From assembly GCA_030063045.1 (NCBI GenBank), contig JAQSEB010000043.1, positions 203,501 through 267,500 on the forward strand: a stretch of DNA of 64,000 nucleotides. Direction: 5' to 3'. This document shows positions 21,622 through 34,779 of the stretch, one piece after another. The translations under genes and the position numbers were made by a program. Under the pieces are notes generated by a model. It saw nothing but the letters and a program-made list of their open reading frames with translations, was not told the DNA's origin and made no database searches. This DNA is from Pratylenchus scribneri (lineage: Eukaryota > Nematoda > Chromadorea > Rhabditida > Pratylenchidae). The first letter of the stretch is position 1. The number at the start of each line of letters is the position of its first letter.

Positions 21622-24600
21622 TTTGATTTCTGCTGAAAGGAATATTAAAATTTAATTGTGAAAAAACAAAAAGGAAGGAGGACTTTTGGTTATATTTTTA
21701 AGCTTTATTGGATGTATGTTGTTGATTTGTCTGGGCCAGTCTATCACCTTATATACAACCTTTTGGTTGGCATTTTTTGGCCGCTGACTGGTTTCACTTT
21801 CTGTCATCTCAACTCCTCCATTGAATGAATCCACGCATTTGATGGCCCACAAATTGGCTCTGCAATAAGACCAAATTGCAAAAAAAAATTTAAAAAAAAA
21901 TTAAACGCAGTTTTGCGTTCATTTTTTCCATCGTGTTTTGGTTTCAATCAAAGTCCAACTAATCAAATTGGTGTAGCCAAATCGCCATATTGTTGCATAA
22001 AAGCACATCGAGGGCAACTGGTTCATTTTACACGATAAGATTAGCCTCCCAAAAAATGTCATCCAATCAAAAGTAATAAAATTGCCTCTGGGCTTGGAAA
22101 AAGATCCCATCACCCATATCATTACAGCGATTTTTGGATCTGGTTTATTTTGGGAGCAATTAATGACTTTTGCGTGAATGATTGGCAGGTAAAAAAAAAT
22201 ACAAATGTTCAAATGGATTATGCACAAAAGCATTTCTATTTGGTTACACCTTAAGCTATTTTATTTCCCTAAAAAGTGAATTTCTTATAATAGCTTGTAA
22301 ATTTTATTACAATTTTATACTAGCACCATATAAGGAAATTTTAATAGGTTCAAAAATACTTCGATAGAACTCCTCAAATTTAGGAGTTAATTCTATAATG
22401 CAAATGTTAAAATTTAAATTTTCAATCAACTGTATATTAAAAATAATATTATTAATATTAAATTTGGATTAAAAATTTAAAAAAAAACATATTCCTAAAT
22501 ATTTTGTATTTTTATTTCTCCAAACATTTTTATATTTTTGTTTTTAAAAACAATTATGCTATATTTCTGGAAAACATTTTGTATTTGTCTTTTTAATTTA
22601 TATTTGTGTTTTTCCAAAAATTTTCAAAAAATTTGGCAATTTGTGTTTTTGTCTTTCCCAGAAATTTGTGTTTTTTTTTTGTCTTTCCCAGCAATTTATG
22701 TTTTTTTTCCCAGAAATGTGTATTTTTGTCTTTCCAAACATTTGCAATTTTTTATTTTGAATAATTCATATAAATCCTTTAAGAAAAAGACGAAAATCCA
22801 CGGAAAAATGATATCAATATTTCTTTAAATTTATAGTTGCTATTGAAACAAATTAAAAATATAAAAGTGGAAGACTTGATGGACTTTAATGATGGTGTAC
22901 TTTTGTGAGAAAGAATCACGATGATGATAAAGTGAATGAATGACCTTTAAAAGGGCATAATGTCCCTCCCTAAAATTTTGTAAATAAGAAAAGTGGCTTG
23001 AATTTATTGGCCCACATGAAACCGTCCAAAATGATGGTCACTAAAGTACATTTTAAGGTCCTTTATATTCGTAGGGCAAAGCCCAAAACTAAGGGTAGAG
23101 TAGAGTATATGGAAATGCATTTTTTTTTGCATTGAACTCTTAAAGTGCATCCAGCAACAAAACTCTTTTCCTCTTCTTTCTTTATCTTGTTCCGACATCT
23201 GTCTCTCTTTTCTGCTGTAGGAGGAAATTCATCCACAATCGCCTCCGAGCAGCAGTAAAAGTGGTCCAGTGGAGGCCGACGGGATGTACTTTAAAAGTGC
23301 AAAAAGAGGAAAAATTTTTTGGCCAAAATTTCCTTCACATTTTTAAGCTCAAATTCATAAAGAATTAAACTATTATTTAATTAAAAATTATAATGTGGAA
23401 ATGAATTTTCTAAATTAATTTTTTGTATTTAATGAAAATTGTAAATTTAATATTATTAAAATAATCTTTTTAAATTTTTAATTCACTTTCAATTTATTTA
23501 ATATCTCAATCCTAAATAATGGAAATGTATGACATCGATCAAATATATAATTGACCAGTGGATTTAATCATAGATATTTGTTGCATTTTTCTTTTTAATT
23601 TTATTTAGTCTATTTTATTCCATTAGAATTATTCAAACAAACCAATATAAACTCTTTGTTTTGACGGAAGAATAAACCAAAAAATTCGAGTCACTACTTA
23701 ATTTGAAGAAAGTGTCAAAAAATTATCCAATCAAAAATTCGCTTAAGAATTTAATAGTTTTGAAATTTTACAGGAATATGCCAAAAAAATCAAAAATTTA
23801 AAAAAATAATAAAAGAATTTAAAAGTTCTATTATTATTAATAAATTCAGCTTATTGGCAAAAATTATTACCAAAAAAAACCATAAATAAAAATTTTTCCT
23901 AATATTATAAAATATTGTGCAAAATAAATGTGAAAATAATTGTACTTATCCCAAAATCTTTGTATGATCCGCATTGATCTCAATATGTGCCCTTAGGCAA
24001 TATGATTATTCGCCGCATTTTTGGCGCTCATCAGTCGCACCAATTTGACCACAACATCCATCAAAAATTAGCAGATATTGAAACACTGCCAAGAGCGCAT
24101 CTTCCCCGAATCTGCTGACCAGCAAAGCTGAGGATTTTTGTTTTTGCACTAACAAAATCGGGTTTTCTCCGAGAGAACATTTTGGTGTGATATTTGTGAC
24201 CACAAAGTTTTCATCTAATCGAGTACGGGAATGAATTGAGCGATGCGCGAAGATGGGCGCCCATTTGTGATTAATTTTGGTTGGAAGATATTTCTGTGAT
24301 GATGAAAATGCCCTTTTGGATTGTTTGTATTAATGATTGCGGGTTGTCGTGAATGGAAATTTTTTGATGGCGCCGAATAATTTTTTGCAACCCTTAACAG
24401 CAAATATGGGAAGGATGACCTTTTTTATGGATGGAATAATCTGGTTGTGGATTGCTAATTGCTAAGCCAACTTTTGTTATAATCATTCGGACAATAAATA
24501 TCCGGATTTGGGATGGGATGGCATCGACATTGATGCACATTTAAGGATTTTTTCTACTGAAAATTATGGCTATATAAACCGATTGAGTTTGTGCCATTCT

Positions 24601-25160
24601 TACTCATTTTAATGCTTAATTTCATTTTTATCCCAAATCTATTTAAACCCTATTAGGCAGATTAAGGCATTTCATTAATAGAGGGCGCCTCTTTATTACT
24701 TAGGACTTTCTTTAGCCTAAATCTTACCACGGAAACAACCAATTTTGGAATGAAAATTGCCATTTTAAAACACTGGAATTACTCTAAAAGATTAGACTTT
24801 TTTAATTTCTGAAATATTTACACATAATTCAAAGAATAAGTAAATTTTCTTTTGAACTCTTTATTTGCCCATAAAATTATGAAATTTTTAATTCGGATTT
24901 AATAAAATTCATCAAGATCGAGACCTAATGGTAGACGATTTTTTAGGCTTTTCAAAGATATATCTCAGGATTTTATTACCTTACTAAGTTATGGTATAGA
25001 ATATAGATCAATAAAACTAAGCTAATCTAATGTCGAATGGGCGATACCGAATCATTACTTTTTGATTTCCTAATTTGATTCTTTGATCTCTGAATTCAAT
25101 GATTTGAATTACTAATTAATACAAAAATTTCATTTTATTATTAGACAGATTCGAAAGAAA
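21622..25160. other. Intergenic region between Gly/Cys-rich genes
   Basis: Mostly AT-rich. A 104-codon minus ORF at 21919-22233 starts with a hydrophobic leader (MLLCIIHLNICIFFYLPIIHA) and has no recognised domain; it may or may not be coding. Decayed TTTGTCTTTCCAAACATTT units lie at 22490-22745. The stretch 23960-24400 is less AT-rich with two open minus frames but no match I recognise. The last 500 bases are the upstream region of the next gene. Confidence 0.4.
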
Positions 25161-25956
25161 ATGCACAAATTAACAGTAATTTGCCTTTTGGCATTGCTTG
25201 CCGGCTCTCAGGCCTTCTTGTTCGGCGGCGGTGGTGGTGGCGGCGGCGGTGGTGGTTGCTGTCCACCTCCATGCCCTCCACCCTGCCCGCCTCCTCCATC
25301 ATGCGGAGGTAAACAAATTTTGGAATAAAATAAATTGCTATTTGTGATGTCTTTAGTGATAAAATTTTGTCATTAATAGTGGTAGATAATTATAATTTTT
25401 GTATATTAATTTGCAAAAAATATATATACTAGTAAATAGATTAGTTATCGGGGTTTTTAGCCATAATTTTTATGGAATTTTCGGGTTTTTTGAATTATGG
25501 GATTTTTTTATCTGTAATCTATTACAAAAATATTTTTCGTCATTTTTATTTTTATAGTTATTTTAAGATTAGATCAAAATAAAAGAGGAATTTTAGAGAT
25601 TTTGTAGATCATTTATAAGAAGAATGGAAAACATTTTTAACTTTTTTAATTAAAAGAAATTTGAATAGGTGGATGCGGTGGCGGTTGCGGAGGAGGCGGA
25701 GGATGCGGTGGAGGCGGAAGTGGTGGGGGCGGTGGCCCGATCATTGTCAACTGCGGTGGCGGTAGCAGCGGTGGAGGATATGGAGGAGGCGGAGGAGGTA
25801 ATTTATTCAAAATACTAAAAATTAATTTATAATTAAAAATTAGGTTGCGGAGGTGGAGGAGGCGGTTGCGGAGGAGGTGGCGGATGCGGTGGCGGTTGCG
25901 GCGGAGGTGGCGGATGTGGTGGAGGTGGTGGTTGCGGCGGAGGATGCGGCAAATAA
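25161..25956 (+). CDS. Gly/Cys-rich secreted protein (paralogue 2)
   Basis: Exons 25161-25308, 25669-25797 and 25844-25956 join in phase to 129 residues. Signal peptide MHKLTVICLLALLAGSQA, then FLFGGG, a Gly run, CCPPPCPPPCPPPPSCGG, Gly/Cys repeats, the conserved GGPIIVNCGGGSSGGGYG segment and a GGGC tail ending CGGGCGK. Intron positions and phases match paralogue 3, so the two arose by tandem duplication. The secreted, cysteine-dense product is likely cross-linked outside the cell (cuticle or gland product; inference). Confidence 0.82.
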
Positions 25957-27576
25957 ACAGCAGAGTTCATCAAATGTTCAAATTTCACTGGTCAACAATA
26001 ACAATGTGCCAATGACAATGAATATCCTTTTGATGTTCTTTCCACTTTTTTTATTTGTTGCAATTTGCCATTTTAGCCCCTCCAATCTTTTATTATATTA
26101 TTCCCAAATATTAGTTGTAGACACAATATTATTCCAACAATAGTTAATCTCGAATTGTAGCTTGTAGATCTTTAGTTCTTTTTTTGCATTCTTAGAATTC
26201 ACATTTTTGTAGTTGATGCTTGTTAGAAAGCTGAATAAAAATTTTTTAAAAAATTGTATTATGATATTAATTTGAAAATGCGTGAATGGGTAAAAAAGTT
26301 GAAAAATAATTTTGCAAAAATAAATACAATTAATTTTGTGAAAAAAAGTCAGAAAATTTGCATAATTTATTCATTGCATAAAAGTGTTAGAGAAAAGAGA
26401 GTAGCCAAGCCTAATAATGTGGATAAAAGTGAAGTTGGTAAGTAGTGGCTTGTTGCAATCATGGAGTCTTTAATTTTGCTTTTGAACTTCTTCAAGCCAA
26501 AACTGCACACAATAAAAATGATTATTTAAATGAAGCATTTTACAATGTTGGCAAATTTTTTATCTCTCATTTTTCTTTATTCAAAAGTTGCAATGGAAAA
26601 AATTAATACAATAAATGAACCAGAGATTTCGTACATATATAAAATTTAAAAAATACTCAAATAATACAATAATTTTTGTTGATTTCGATAAGAAAAATAA
26701 CAAAGAATTTACCTATTCATTTTACTTAACCACTTCAAATAATCCTTCATAAATTATTATAGTAGTTATTTAAATTTCATTTAATGTTATTTATTCATTT
26801 AAATAATAAGTTAACTTTGGGACTAGAACACAAGATAACGGTATAGAATTTTCAGTTCTTAAATCAAAGCTTTAACAAGTGCGCTACACCCAACAAGAGC
26901 GGTATTGTGATATTTTATAATTGTTTAGTAATAATTTTAAAAATTTATAATTAATTAGTAATTTTAAATAAGTATGAAAATAACATTTTTTTCATAATTT
27001 ATTTTTATGACTCATTGGTTTAATATAAATTCGTCTAATTAATTTATTTTTATCATCCATCTTATTTTGTGACACACCAGCAGAATATATTGCCCAAGGC
27101 ATTATGTGCTTTTCAACTAAAAAGTGTCATTTTTTATTATCATTAATACGTAAAAAAAGTGACAATAGGATATGTGCAAATTCCACCATCACAAAATCAC
27201 AAGATCCAGCTTTATTGTCGAGACAGACAATCGGCAGATGATCACTGTTAAAAAAACTGGTCTCAATTACTTTTTTCTTTATTCACACCAATTATTCCAT
27301 GCCTTGAGGCTATAACAATATGATATTGCACATCCGGGACATCTTAATTAATTTTATTGCTGTCTGCTGCTAAAGCCTATATAAAAACAAAGTTTTTCAG
27401 ACAATTTATTCATTTTTTCCATATTTTTTCTAGACAATTTCCCATTTTTACACCAAATATTAAGGCGTGAATATTCCTTTTATCTTAGCATAATATTTTT
27501 CTTTTTTTTAAAAATATTTCCTATTAAAATAAAAATTAATTTTTTCCAATTTTTTCATAGAGGAAAAATTTCAAAA
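25957..27576. other. Intergenic, with a tRNA-like remnant
   Basis: AT-rich sequence between two tandem paralogues. Only the tRNA-like stretch at about 26852-26925 stands out. Confidence 0.5.
26852..26925 (-). repeat. tRNA-like remnant
   Basis: On the minus strand GGGTGTAGCGCACTTGTTAAAGC resembles a D-arm/A box and TGTTCTAGTCCC a B box, about 50 bases apart. The stems do not pair well, so this is a pseudogene or SINE head. Confidence 0.3.
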
Positions 27577-28411
27577 ATGAAGTGGCTCATTTTCGGCTCT
27601 TTATTGCTTTTGCCTTTGTCCCAAGCCTTCTTGTTTGGAGGCGCCGGTGGTGGCGGCTGTGGCTGCGGTGGTGGTGGAGGCGGTGGCTGCTGCCCGCCAC
27701 CTTGCCCTCCTCCTCCAGTTCCATGCGGAGGTAAAACAACTTTTTTTTTCTAAATTATTTTAATTTTACTTGAACTCAAAATTTTGAATAAGAATTTTCA
27801 GTAATTAATTTTCTACCTAGAATATAAATTTATAATTTTTTTTTCTTTTTTCTTGATTCTGAAAAATTTTTACCCCTGAGTTTGAATTTTATTTTCTCAC
27901 ATCTCATTGAATAATTTAATATTATTGGCCTTAAATACCAAATTTTATCACATTTTCATTAGATTAGACTGGATTAAGAAGTATTAATTAGTGGGAGCAT
28001 ACGATAAAAAATTTATGATAATCATTTTTGGCTAAACTTTTGTCTATAAATATGATATTTTATTAATAAATACCCTTTATTGTGATTTATATTTTTAAAT
28101 ATTGGATGAAATATTGAATAATATGGAATCTAAGTGCTAAAATATTTAATAAATGTTTAACACCTTAAGGTGGCTGCGGCGGTGGTTGCGGTGGAGGCGG
28201 CGGCTATGGTGGCGGAGGAGGTGGGGGCGGTGGCCCAATCATTGTGAATTGCGGTGGCGGTAGCAGCGGTGGTGGCGGCTATGGAGGCGGTGGAGGTAAT
28301 TTATTCAAAAATAAAAATTTATTTATAAAATACAAATTAGGATGCGGCGGAGGAGGAGGCGGTTGCGGTGGCGGATGTGGCGGCGGTTGTGGCGGAGGAT
28401 GCGGCAAATAA
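27577..28411 (+). CDS. Gly/Cys-rich secreted protein (paralogue 3)
   Basis: Exons 27577-27730, 28170-28295 and 28341-28411 join in phase to 116 residues. Signal peptide MKWLIFGSLLLLPLSQA, then FLFGGAGGGGCGCGG, CCPPPCPPPPVPCGG, GGGGPIIVNCGGGSSGGGGYG and a short Gly/Cys tail ending CGGGCGK. Same order, intron sites and end as paralogue 2, 1.6 kb upstream in the same direction. The minus-strand paralogue shares the leader, FLF and middle segment but has a greatly expanded last exon. Confidence 0.82.
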
Positions 28412-30574
28412 ATGTGCACTCCACTCGATCGCGACCAATACAAACTTTAGGCTATTCCTCAGCATTGCAATGAAAAACATCAAATTGAAGTGCGAATAAT
28501 ATTCAAATAATACTCATTCAAATATTCACCTCAATGTAGTTTAGTAGAAAATCCACACTTTTGTTTGTATATTTTGCCCACAATTAGAAATCTCGTCTAG
28601 AATTTTATGTTTAATTTAGTAGTTTTAGCTTATTTGTAGTTGTTAGAATAGAATGCTGAATAAACAATAAACTATCAAGCTTATGAAATGTAAATTTAAT
28701 CGGAATTCGGTTCCCTAAAAACTGAATATTTTTATGAAATTTGACTTGCAAAAATGTATTTTGAATTGTCTGCCAGCTTGCAATATGGTGGCTGGTGTGG
28801 TTACCTAAATTGTGTTAATTCATTAATAGTTTATTTAGTTAGTCTTTATGGAAAGGTTTAGAATACAAAGGCAACATAAAACTTTTTTTTTATCAATTTT
28901 TAAAAAATATTTTTGACATAATTCTGTAATGTAAACCTAATTTACTGATAGATCTCAATAAATAATTAATTAGTTTAGTTTTAAAATGAAAAAAGGGGAT
29001 CCGATTTCTTGTTTTTATCAACGCTGGAGGCCGTTTAAATGCAAACGCGCATACAATTAAGGGAAGTCGCCCTCAATTTTATATGCCAACCGCCACCAAT
29101 TTTCAACGAGTGGTTGTTTTCGTCATTTCCCCTTTTTTAAAATTATTTTTTCTAGAAGGAATCGAACTCAAGCTGAAAGAGTTTTTGGTCAATGCTTTTA
29201 CCGATTTGACCACCCGGGCACAGTGACTCATCATTTAATAAAATTGAAAAAGTCTTCATCTTTTTTTCATACAATAAATTAATCCATTTGTCCATATTAC
29301 AATCGAAATCTATAAAAAAATCAGACAAAAATCAAATAAATGGCCCATTTTTGGATGATTTATGATTCAGTGATCTACGACCATTTTTGCATTCTTAAAA
29401 ATATTTTTACCATATTTAATATTTTATTTTTCACGAATTTACAGCGATTAATTCATTCTTCAATAATAAATTAATTTTTTTATTCTATGCAAAAAAAATT
29501 TTGGATCTTTATTCTCTGACTGCTATAAAATGGATTCTTCGAAATTTTAATTTTTTTTTTTGAGAACCAAACCGGCATTTTTTCACAATGCTAATTAATT
29601 TTAAATTTTACTACAAATTCAACATTGTCTTTGCCATTTACGAATTTTTGCTAAATACAAAAATATAATTAATATTTTTTGAAGCCATTTTAATGGAAAA
29701 TTCGCGACAAACAAAAACATATATTGTCATGTGGATGGCTTTTTTCAAACATAATAAAGTGCACTCTCATTGATGAAATATTCCCATTTTACAAGTAAAA
29801 ACTTTTTTTTGCACTTTTATTTTTTCTCACTCTATAGAAATTAGAAATGAATGCAATTTTTGGCCATATTGATGCTCGCTTGGAAATTTTAATTACCTAA
29901 TAGTCCGGATTCATATTTGTTGTAGGTAAGCCAGAAGGAGAAACTTCCCTGTGAAAATTAAATTAATTCAATTTTGGCCGACGGCTGCATTCTCAATTTT
30001 TCAATCCTTTATCCCTTTTCTAGTAGCCTATTGTCTCCTAAAAATTGGGATTGTTGCATTTCTTAAAAAAATGGAAAAAAGAGATAGATAAGGAGAGGAA
30101 AGGGAAATTTCATTAATTTTTTAATGAAAGAAGGGAAAAGGAGTGAGACATTTTACAATAAAATTACTAAGAACTAAAAAATTTCTGCTATTCTTTTTTG
30201 TTTTAAATTTTCTTTTGAACTAAAATTTTTAAAATATAATTTCATCAAATATGATAAAAATATTTTTATAAAAATAATATTTCAAGTTATTTTAAATTTA
30301 CCAGAATTTCTTGAAAATTTTAATAATTCAATAAGACTTTTCAATTATTATTCCGCAGGATTTTTGAAAATCGGATTTCCCAAAAGGTTAAACTCAATAC
30401 TATTAAAACAATTTTCGCATTTTTTGGAAAAACACATGAAATTACCCACTTAAAGAAAAGTATAATTTTTGCAAAAAAAAAAAATAAATAAATATAATAT
30501 TACTATTCCCATTCCCATTATAATTTAATTTATTTCTGTCCAATTTTCCTAATTCTTTATAATCCACATTCAAT
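28412..30574. other. Intergenic region
   Basis: AT-rich. Contains a tRNA-like remnant at 29158-29223 (minus). No protein-coding region supported. Confidence 0.5.
29158..29223 (-). repeat. tRNA-like remnant
   Basis: Minus strand: GGTGGTCAAATCGGTAAAAGC (A-box-like D-arm) and GAGTTCGATTCC (B box). The acceptor arms do not pair. A related TGGTCAAATCGGTAAAGGATTCC occurs on the minus strand at about 58550-58585, which suggests a dispersed tRNA-derived repeat. Confidence 0.35.
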
Positions 30575-32687
30575 ATGACTCTGATGAATGCTTATTATCA
30601 TTATTCTTCACTGATAATTCCACCACTTGGTTTTGTGTTCAATTTTATTCTCATTTGGCTCATTCTCCAGCGAACACCCATTGAAATGTGGTTTCACAGC
30701 CGAGTGCTCTTGCAAACTTGCATTTTGGATATTATTTTATTAATTTTATTCATATTTGGAATGCCAGTGAGTTTTCCGAAAATATTAAAAATTTAAAAAA
30801 ATTTGTAGAAAATAAATATTTATAAAAAAAATAAAAAGGATAATAAAAATTAAAAAACTTATTATTTATTATTTTTAAATTTTATTTTTTAATTAAAATT
30901 ATATAAAATCACATAGCAGTTTAATATTTTGGATTTTATTTTAATTAAAAGTCTTATCATTTTTTTCAAGATGGTTTTAAATATTAATTTTGCGATAATT
31001 TATTGCTTTCCCTCTTTTAATTATTATTTTAGTATTGCTTCTTTATTGAAGATAAATTTCTTATCATTTTCGATGGCTATTTGCTTGTAACCAATTTTAC
31101 CAAATTGAATAATCATAATCCAATTGCACAATGGAATTTTTTCTACTATTTTTGGTATTCCCTCTACAATTTCGATGTTTTTTCCATTGCCGTCCAATTC
31201 CTTTATCGATATTTGTCTTTGAATAGGTAATTTTAGAAAAATTTCAAATTATATTTCCAAAAATTTTTAAATTTAAATTTCCAAAAATTTCAATTTAAAT
31301 TTCCAAAAATTTTCAAATTAAAATTTCCAAAAATTTTCAGATTTTAAATTTCCAAAAATTTTCAAATTAAATTTTCGAAAATTTCAAATTAATTTTTTTC
31401 AGAAATATTCCAATTAATTTTGGCCGCTATTTGTCCTTTTTATCCTTTCCATTCATTATTAATTTTTTTACTTCATTAATCCTTGGTAATTTGAGTATGC
31501 CTAATCCTTTGACCAATACAAATGCAAGTGAAATTGTAAAATTATCTGGTTTACCCATCGATTTCAACAAAGTTACCATTTATGCGCTTTTACAGTTAAA
31601 TGTATGTTCCAATGTTAAAAAAATAAAAATTATAGGAGGAATCATATGGTCATTTTTTTAAATTTGATATTCAACCCCAAATTACTTCCCCCAAAATTAT
31701 TCAATCCTAAAATCACCTAAAACTATTTTTTGCATCGTTTTATAATCAAATAAGAATTGTAGAATAAGAATCCCAAAAAAAGAATGTTCAAATCTGTGGG
31801 CGGATAACCGACAAATACCAAAAGAGTCCGAAAAGATGGAAGGCCCTATTTAATTAAGGAACAAATAATTCATTTCTAGACTGAATTTTTTTTTTTTTAA
31901 ATGTTTTTACCTTTTTTACATCTAATAATGGCTTATTGAATATTATAAAATTATTGTATAATTATAAGAAAAACTTATGATACTAAAATTTAACAATTGG
32001 GCTTGGGAGTTGTTTCAGATATGAATTATAAATATATGATTTAAAAACATCAATTTCTCTACATCGCGAATGTTTAGGGGGATATATAAATACTTTTAAT
32101 TTTTAATGCTACTTATTTATTTACTTTTATTATAAAATAATTTGATGGAATTTAAAATTCATTAAAATAAAAATTTTGCAGGGATTAACGTTGAAAATAG
32201 CGCACATTATTTTTGCATTATATTATTTGATATGCTATTCCATCATTATTTTCTGTGGCCGGCAAATGATCCAATTTATTGCAACACACGCAATGAGTGA
32301 AAGGCTGAAAAAATTGAACAATCAGTTGACAACAAATCTCATCATTTATGTAAAAAATATTTTTATAATGGGAAAGAATCCGCATATTTTTTGCATCGAA
32401 AAATTAAAACCATTAATTTTAAAAAAATAAGAAAAAATATTTATTATAATTTAAATAAAAATATTTTCCCCAATTTTCAGGCAAGTTATCCACTCATATT
32501 TCATGCAGCATTAATTTTACTTTTTCTGACCAATATTTTCAATTCATTGGGGAATGCCGGCCTCATTTCTTGCTTAGTCCATTGGCTTCCTGTGCTGAAT
32601 CCATTGACCAGTTTGTGGACATTTCGACCATATCGAGATGCATTGATTGGACCAATAATTAGAAGTGCTCGAATTTTACCCATTTAA
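30575..32687 (+). CDS. Nematode serpentine chemoreceptor (7TM GPCR, Str/Srd-like)
   Basis: Exons 30575-30766, 31033-31226, 31403-31601, 32182-32349 and 32481-32687 join in phase to about 319 residues. Hydrophobic segments give seven helices: SLIIPPLGFVFNFILIWLIL, the second helix ending IFGMP, YFWYSLYNFDVFSIAVQFLYRYLSLNR (TM3 with a YRYLSLNR end where DRY would be), a fourth over FLSFPFIINFFTSLIL, IAHIIFALYYLICYSIIIFC, PLIFHAALILLFLTNIF and a last helix before PVLNPLTSLWTFRPYRDAL. The NP...PYR C-terminal signature and length fit nematode Str-superfamily chemoreceptors; which family (srd, str, srj) I cannot say. It would sit in sensory-neuron membranes and signal through G proteins. The intron between exons 3 and 4 is long and AT-rich. 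Confidence 0.85.
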
Positions 32688-33053
32688 TTATGCATAAAAA
32701 TTTGAAAAAATTTTTCTCTAGCTTTTGAAAATTTTATAAATTACATAAATGCATTTTCAGCTAAATTTTAATTTTTATCCGTCTCTACTATTTGGTAAAG
32801 CAATAAATTGTATGGCCCATTTTTTAAATTTTTAAATTAAATAAATAATTAGTCGAAAAAATAATAATAAAATGTTAGAATCTTAAAAATATAATATGTA
32901 TTAATCTTTGATTATATTTAAAAAGTAAAAGAATTACATTTATTTTAGTACTTTAACATAGAGGAAAGTTCGTTAATATTAATTTTTAGGTTGAAGAATG
33001 CAAGGAATACAACAAATTAATTAGTTTATAATTGTTGTAAGATGTATATATTA
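32688..33053. other. Short intergenic stretch
   Basis: AT-rich, nothing seen. Confidence 0.5.
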
Positions 33054-33260
33054 CGGGCATTATTGGAAATCGGGCAAAACTGGAAATTCCCGGGCAAAAT
33101 TGGAAATGCCCAGGCGAAACTGGATTAAGCTGCTGAGTGCTGACCCTTCTGATTTGATTTCAGCCTGTTCTGATTTTATCAGCTTAATCCAGTTTTGCCC
33201 GGGCATTTCCGCGGTTTTGGCCGGCCATTTCCAGTTTTGCCCGATTTCCAAATAATGCCG
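33054..33260. mobile_element. Small MITE with TA flanks
   Basis: A 207-bp inverted-repeat element. CGGGCATTATTGGAAATCGG on the left matches the inverse of CCGATTTCCAAATAATGCCG on the right, flanked by TA on both sides. Inner arms repeat GGGCAAAACTGGAAAT-like words and AAACTGGATTAAGCTG. TA duplication suggests the Tc1/mariner group. Confidence 0.7.
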
Positions 33261-33317
33261 TAACATATATAATCATTTTTCTAATAGAGCAAAATTTCTA
33301 GATTATGATATATAAAG

Positions 33318-34491
33318 TAGGGTTAAGCGGTACCGCAGTACCGGTCGGTACTGGTACCGAAGTAGCGGGGGTTGGCCAGTACCGGTACCGGTTTTGTGAG
33401 CCGGAACCGACCCCGGTACTACCGGTACCGTTTTCTCACCTCGGTACTAGTCGGTACTGATAAGCACCCCATAAAATGGCATTTTTGGTCAAATTTTAAT
33501 TTTTTTCCCCTATTTTTTCATTGTTTTGATGTTTTAGATGGCATTTTGGCGCAATTTAAATTGTTTAAAAATTATTTTCGTTTAATTTTTTATCTTTAAT
33601 TTCATTTTCCTCTCATCTTCATCTTCTTGCCTTCAGGCTTCATCCAACCCACTTTTTTCAAATCAATCCAATATTCGAAGACTTAAAGGTATTATATTCT
33701 GAAGAGAAAAAAAGAAACCCATCCAGCTCAGATAAAAAATTTTCGGCTCATTTCCTCCAAATACAAATTGATTACATTAGTTTCTTTCTTCTTTCAACCC
33801 TTATCCATTCTGAACTACAGTCGAAGCCATTGAGAAAAAAGTGGAATTATAATTATACCCTCTGAAATGAAATCGGGGAGGAAAAATGGGCTTTCTTTTC
33901 GTTGAAAAATTGCAAAAATTTTTCGCGCGCGCGCCTGCCGGCATTAGCATAATCGTTCTTAATACTTTCTTGGTAAAATTTCATCAAAAAACCTAAAAAT
34001 TTTAAAAATTTTTTAACGTTTTCCATAAAATTTTAAATTTCCTTTGGAAAATACAATTTTAAGAATTTCCCTGCTAAAAATCAATTGGTTGGAAGTTTAA
34101 ATTTGTGAGTTAAAAGAAAATTTCCTCAGATTTATTCTCATTTAAACTGTTTATCCCTATTTGGCCAAATTTATATGCACATATTTTTTGGTCATTGCAC
34201 ACCTTTTTTCCTATTCCAAAAATCTTTTTCACATTTTTATTCAAAAAAAGAGATTAAAGAAATTGAATTGTAAAAAAAATCTGAATTTTAAAAGAAAAAT
34301 TTGATTTTTAAAAATTTTTTTTTGATTTTTTGGCGTTTTTTAGCCCAGTACCGACTAGTACCGGTACCGACTAACGAAAAGTACCGGAACCGGGTACCGA
34401 CCCCAAACCCAGTATGGTACCGAGTACCGACTACACCGGGGCAAGTACCGGTACCGAATTTGGACAAAAATACCGGTACCGCTTAACCCTA
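33318..34491. mobile_element. hAT-type non-autonomous element, GGTACC arrays
   Basis: Terminal inverted repeat TAGGGTTAAGCGGTACCG with its exact inverse at the right end. ATATAAAG is duplicated at 33310-33317 and 34492-34499 (8 bp). Both ends (about 33328-33465 and 34345-34480) are arrays of TACCGG/GGTACC-like units. The 880-bp centre is AT-rich without a transposase. Confidence 0.85.
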
Positions 34492-34779
34492 ATATAAAGA
34501 ATAAAGCAGAATTTGGATAAGAAGTTATTCTTAATTAAATTAAACAGAATTTGCGTCGTAAAATAAAAAATTATATAAATTTAAGTTCTATTAATATCTT
34601 AAATATCATCAATCAATGCCAATGAATTTCATGAGGCAATTTTTCCTCCGAAAAATACAACTACCTAATAATAATTCATGTTCCCAATTTATTGATTTGG
34701 TGATTGCTGATTGTAGATTTTGTAATAGGCCTCAAAAATTTTGTGCATCTTTTTCTCTGTATTCTTTGGTTGTATTTGT

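Noticed and set aside
21919..22233. 104-codon minus ORF with hydrophobic leader considered as transthyretin-like
   Set aside because: No TTL motifs could be matched and no supporting exon; left as an uncertain ORF.
24006..24403. Two minus ORFs, one with an F-box-like helix (GEDALLAVFQYL)
   Set aside because: Too short and isolated to call an F-box gene.
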